Source of the DNA: Litoribacterium kuwaitense
GTDB lineage: Bacteria; Bacillota; Bacilli; Bacillales; DSM-28697
Assembly (NCBI RefSeq): GCF_011058155.1
Contig: NZ_JAALFC010000001.1
Coordinates: 124,001 to 188,000, forward strand
Length of the DNA: 64,000 nucleotides
Direction: 5' to 3'
The notes beneath the pieces are model-generated. The model made no database searches and had not been told where the DNA came from. It saw only the letters and a program-made list of their open reading frames with translations. Position numbers and translations under genes: made by a program. Positions 62,855-64,000 of the stretch are shown here, in pieces (within the stretch, counting starts at the first letter, position 1; each line of letters opens with the position of its first letter).

Positions 62855-64000
62855 ATTTCTCAAAAATATGTCGACAGAGGAGCTTGAGCAGCTGGCTCAA
62901 GAGATACGGGACTTCCTCATTACGACGATCTCAAAAACGGGTGGACACATCGGGCCTAATTTGGGAGTTGTTGAGCTCACTTTAATGCTTCACAAAACAT
63001 TTGATTCGCCAAAAGACAAGTTCATTTGGGATGTCGGTCATCAAGCATATATTCATAAAATCTTAACTGGCCGTGCTGGACAATTTGACACGCTCCGTCA
63101 ATACAAAGGGCTTTGTGGCTTTCCGAAAAGAGTTGAAAGCGAGCACGATGTGTGGGAAACCGGTCATAGCTCAACTTCTTTATCTGCGGCGATGGGAATG
63201 GCTGTCGCACGGGATATGAGAAACGATGACAATCATGTCGTGCCGATCATAGGTGATGGGGCACTTACAGGCGGAATGGCTTTAGAAGCTTTGAATCATA
63301 TCGGACATGAGCAGCGGAAAGTGATTGTCATTTTAAATGATAATGAGATGTCTATTGCTCCAAACGTTGGTGCATTACACAGTATGCTTGGCCGCCTTCG
63401 AACAGCTGGGAAGTACCGTTGGGTAAAGGAAGAGCTTGAGTTTTTGCTTAAAAAAATTCCAGCCGTCGGTGGAAAGCTTGCTTCTACAGCAGAGCGTGTA
63501 AAAGACAGTCTCAAATATTTAATGGTTTCAGGGATGTTTTTCGAGGAATTGGGCTTTACTTATTTAGGTCCTGTCGATGGTCATTCTTTTGATGATCTTG
63601 AGGGCCATCTTCAATATGCAAAGAAAATTGATGGGCCGGTGCTGCTTCACGTCGTAACGAAAAAAGGCAAAGGTTATCACCCTGCAGAAATGGATGTAAA
63701 AGGAGCATGGCACGGGACGGGACCGTATAAAATCGATTCAGGAGAATTTGTGAAGCCTGTAGACGCTCCGCCAGGTTGGAGTAAGGTCGTGAGCGATGCG
63801 ATTATTAAAGAAGCTGAGCAAGACAAGCGTATTGCTGTCATCACGCCAGCGATGCCAGTCGGTTCAAAGCTAGAAGCTTTTGCTGAACAGTTTCCAGACC
63901 GTTTCTTTGATGTCGGCATTGCCGAGCAGCACGCAACGACGATGGCAGCGGGGCTAGCAGCGGATGGGATGAAGCCAGTGCTATCCATCTATTCGACTTT
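62826..64000 (+). CDS. dxs: 1-deoxy-D-xylulose-5-phosphate synthase Dxs (5' part; truncated by window end)
   Basis: First MEP-pathway enzyme (pyruvate + glyceraldehyde-3-phosphate, thiamine diphosphate-dependent); also supplies DXP to thiazole synthesis. 391 codons visible. [20 protein letters not shown] matches Bacillus Dxs starts, so TTG 62826 is chosen although its ribosome site (GCGAGTGG) is weak. [14 protein letters not shown], the thiamine-diphosphate motif [18 protein letters not shown] ... [14 protein letters not shown], and the transketolase domain start [12 protein letters not shown] and [13 protein letters not shown] follow. The remaining C-terminal part lies beyond the window. Confidence 0.96.
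   Translation, partial: MDLLKIENPKFLKNMSTEELEQLAQEIRDFLITTISKTGGHIGPNLGVVELTLMLHKTFDSPKDKFIWDVGHQAYIHKILTGRAGQFDTLRQYKGLCGFPKRVESEHDVWETGHSSTSLSAAMGMAVARDMRNDDNHVVPIIGDGALTGGMALEALNHIGHEQRKVIVILNDNEMSIAPNVGALHSMLGRLRTAGKYRWVKEELEFLLKKIPAVGGKLASTAERVKDSLKYLMVSGMFFEELGFTYLGPVDGHSFDDLEGHLQYAKKIDGPVLLHVVTKKGKGYHPAEMDVKGAWHGTGPYKIDSGEFVKPVDAPPGWSKVVSDAIIKEAEQDKRIAVITPAMPVGSKLEAFAEQFPDRFFDVGIAEQHATTMAAGLAADGMKPVLSIYST

Noticed and set aside
1-64000. CRISPR arrays, prophage genes, transposases or insertion sequences
   Set aside because: No spaced direct repeats, integrase, transposase or phage structural genes were seen; the window is core chromosome with small insertions.

Overview
The window is a chromosomal segment of a low-GC, spore-forming member of the Bacillaceae. 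Gene order follows the Bacillus subtilis yqfY-yqiE region almost throughout (ispG-yqfZ, yqgB-yqgC-sodA-yqgE-pbpA, rpmG-yqgN, yqgQ-glcK-yqgS-yqgT-yqgU, yqgW-yqgX-yqgY-mgsR, comGA-GG, aroK-yqzE, yqhG-yqhH-gcvT-gcvPA-gcvPB, yqhL-mntR-yqhO-yqhP-yqhQ-yqhR, aroQ-yqhT-efp, spoIIIAA-AH, accB-accC-yqhY-nusB-xseA-xseB-ispA-dxs). Species-level assignment is not possible by eye. The OLE RNA between ispA and dxs points to the alkaliphile/extremophile side of the family, as in Bacillus halodurans.

Layout. 1-7.3 kb: isoprenoid gene ispG, a LysM-like protein, an NfeD-type protein, yqgB, a Na/Pi cotransporter, yqgC, a three-tRNA cluster (Met, Ile2 or Met, Ser) and a Gfo/Idh oxidoreductase. 7.3-13.3 kb: Mn-SOD, YqgE, a class B PBP, two small membrane proteins on the minus strand, and L33. 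13.3-19 kb: 5-formyl-THF cyclo-ligase, a ThiF/MoeB-type E1, a SpoVAF homologue where gluP would be expected, yqgQ, a nitroreductase and ROK glucokinase. 19-27 kb: LTA synthase, then a two-component system with an unknown membrane partner that B. subtilis lacks here, then yqgT and yqgU. 27-30 kb: TPP riboswitch, a ThiE-ThiS fusion, thiG and thiO. 30-37 kb: yqgW, yqgX, yqgY, mgsR, tRNA-Gln and the seven-gene comG competence pseudopilus operon. 37-44 kb: yqhG-yqhH and the glycine-riboswitch-controlled gcvT-gcvPA-gcvPB. 44-50.5 kb: rhodanese, MntR, yqhO-R, dehydroquinase, M24 peptidase and EF-P. 50.7-56 kb: the spoIIIA sporulation channel operon. 56-64 kb: acetyl-CoA carboxylase BC/BCCP, Asp23-like yqhY, nusB, exonuclease VII and ispA; then OLE RNA, oapA and the 5' part of dxs.

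The most exciting element is the OLE (ornate, large, extremophilic) RNA locus at about 61.57-62.18 kb. It has a near-consensus promoter of its own and is followed at once by its membrane partner OapA, inside an isoprenoid and DNA-repair operon. It is a known but poorly understood RNP, so it is a rediscovery rather than a new class.

A second pervasive signal is technical or biological. At least eight conserved genes (nfeD, yqgB, pbpA, yqgN, spoVAF, yqgS, thiO, spoIIIAF), very probably mgsR and possibly yqhP, are broken by a one-base error in an A or T tract. In seven of them the tract is one base short. Homopolymer miscalls in the assembly are the likeliest cause. Coordinates for these genes span both frames.
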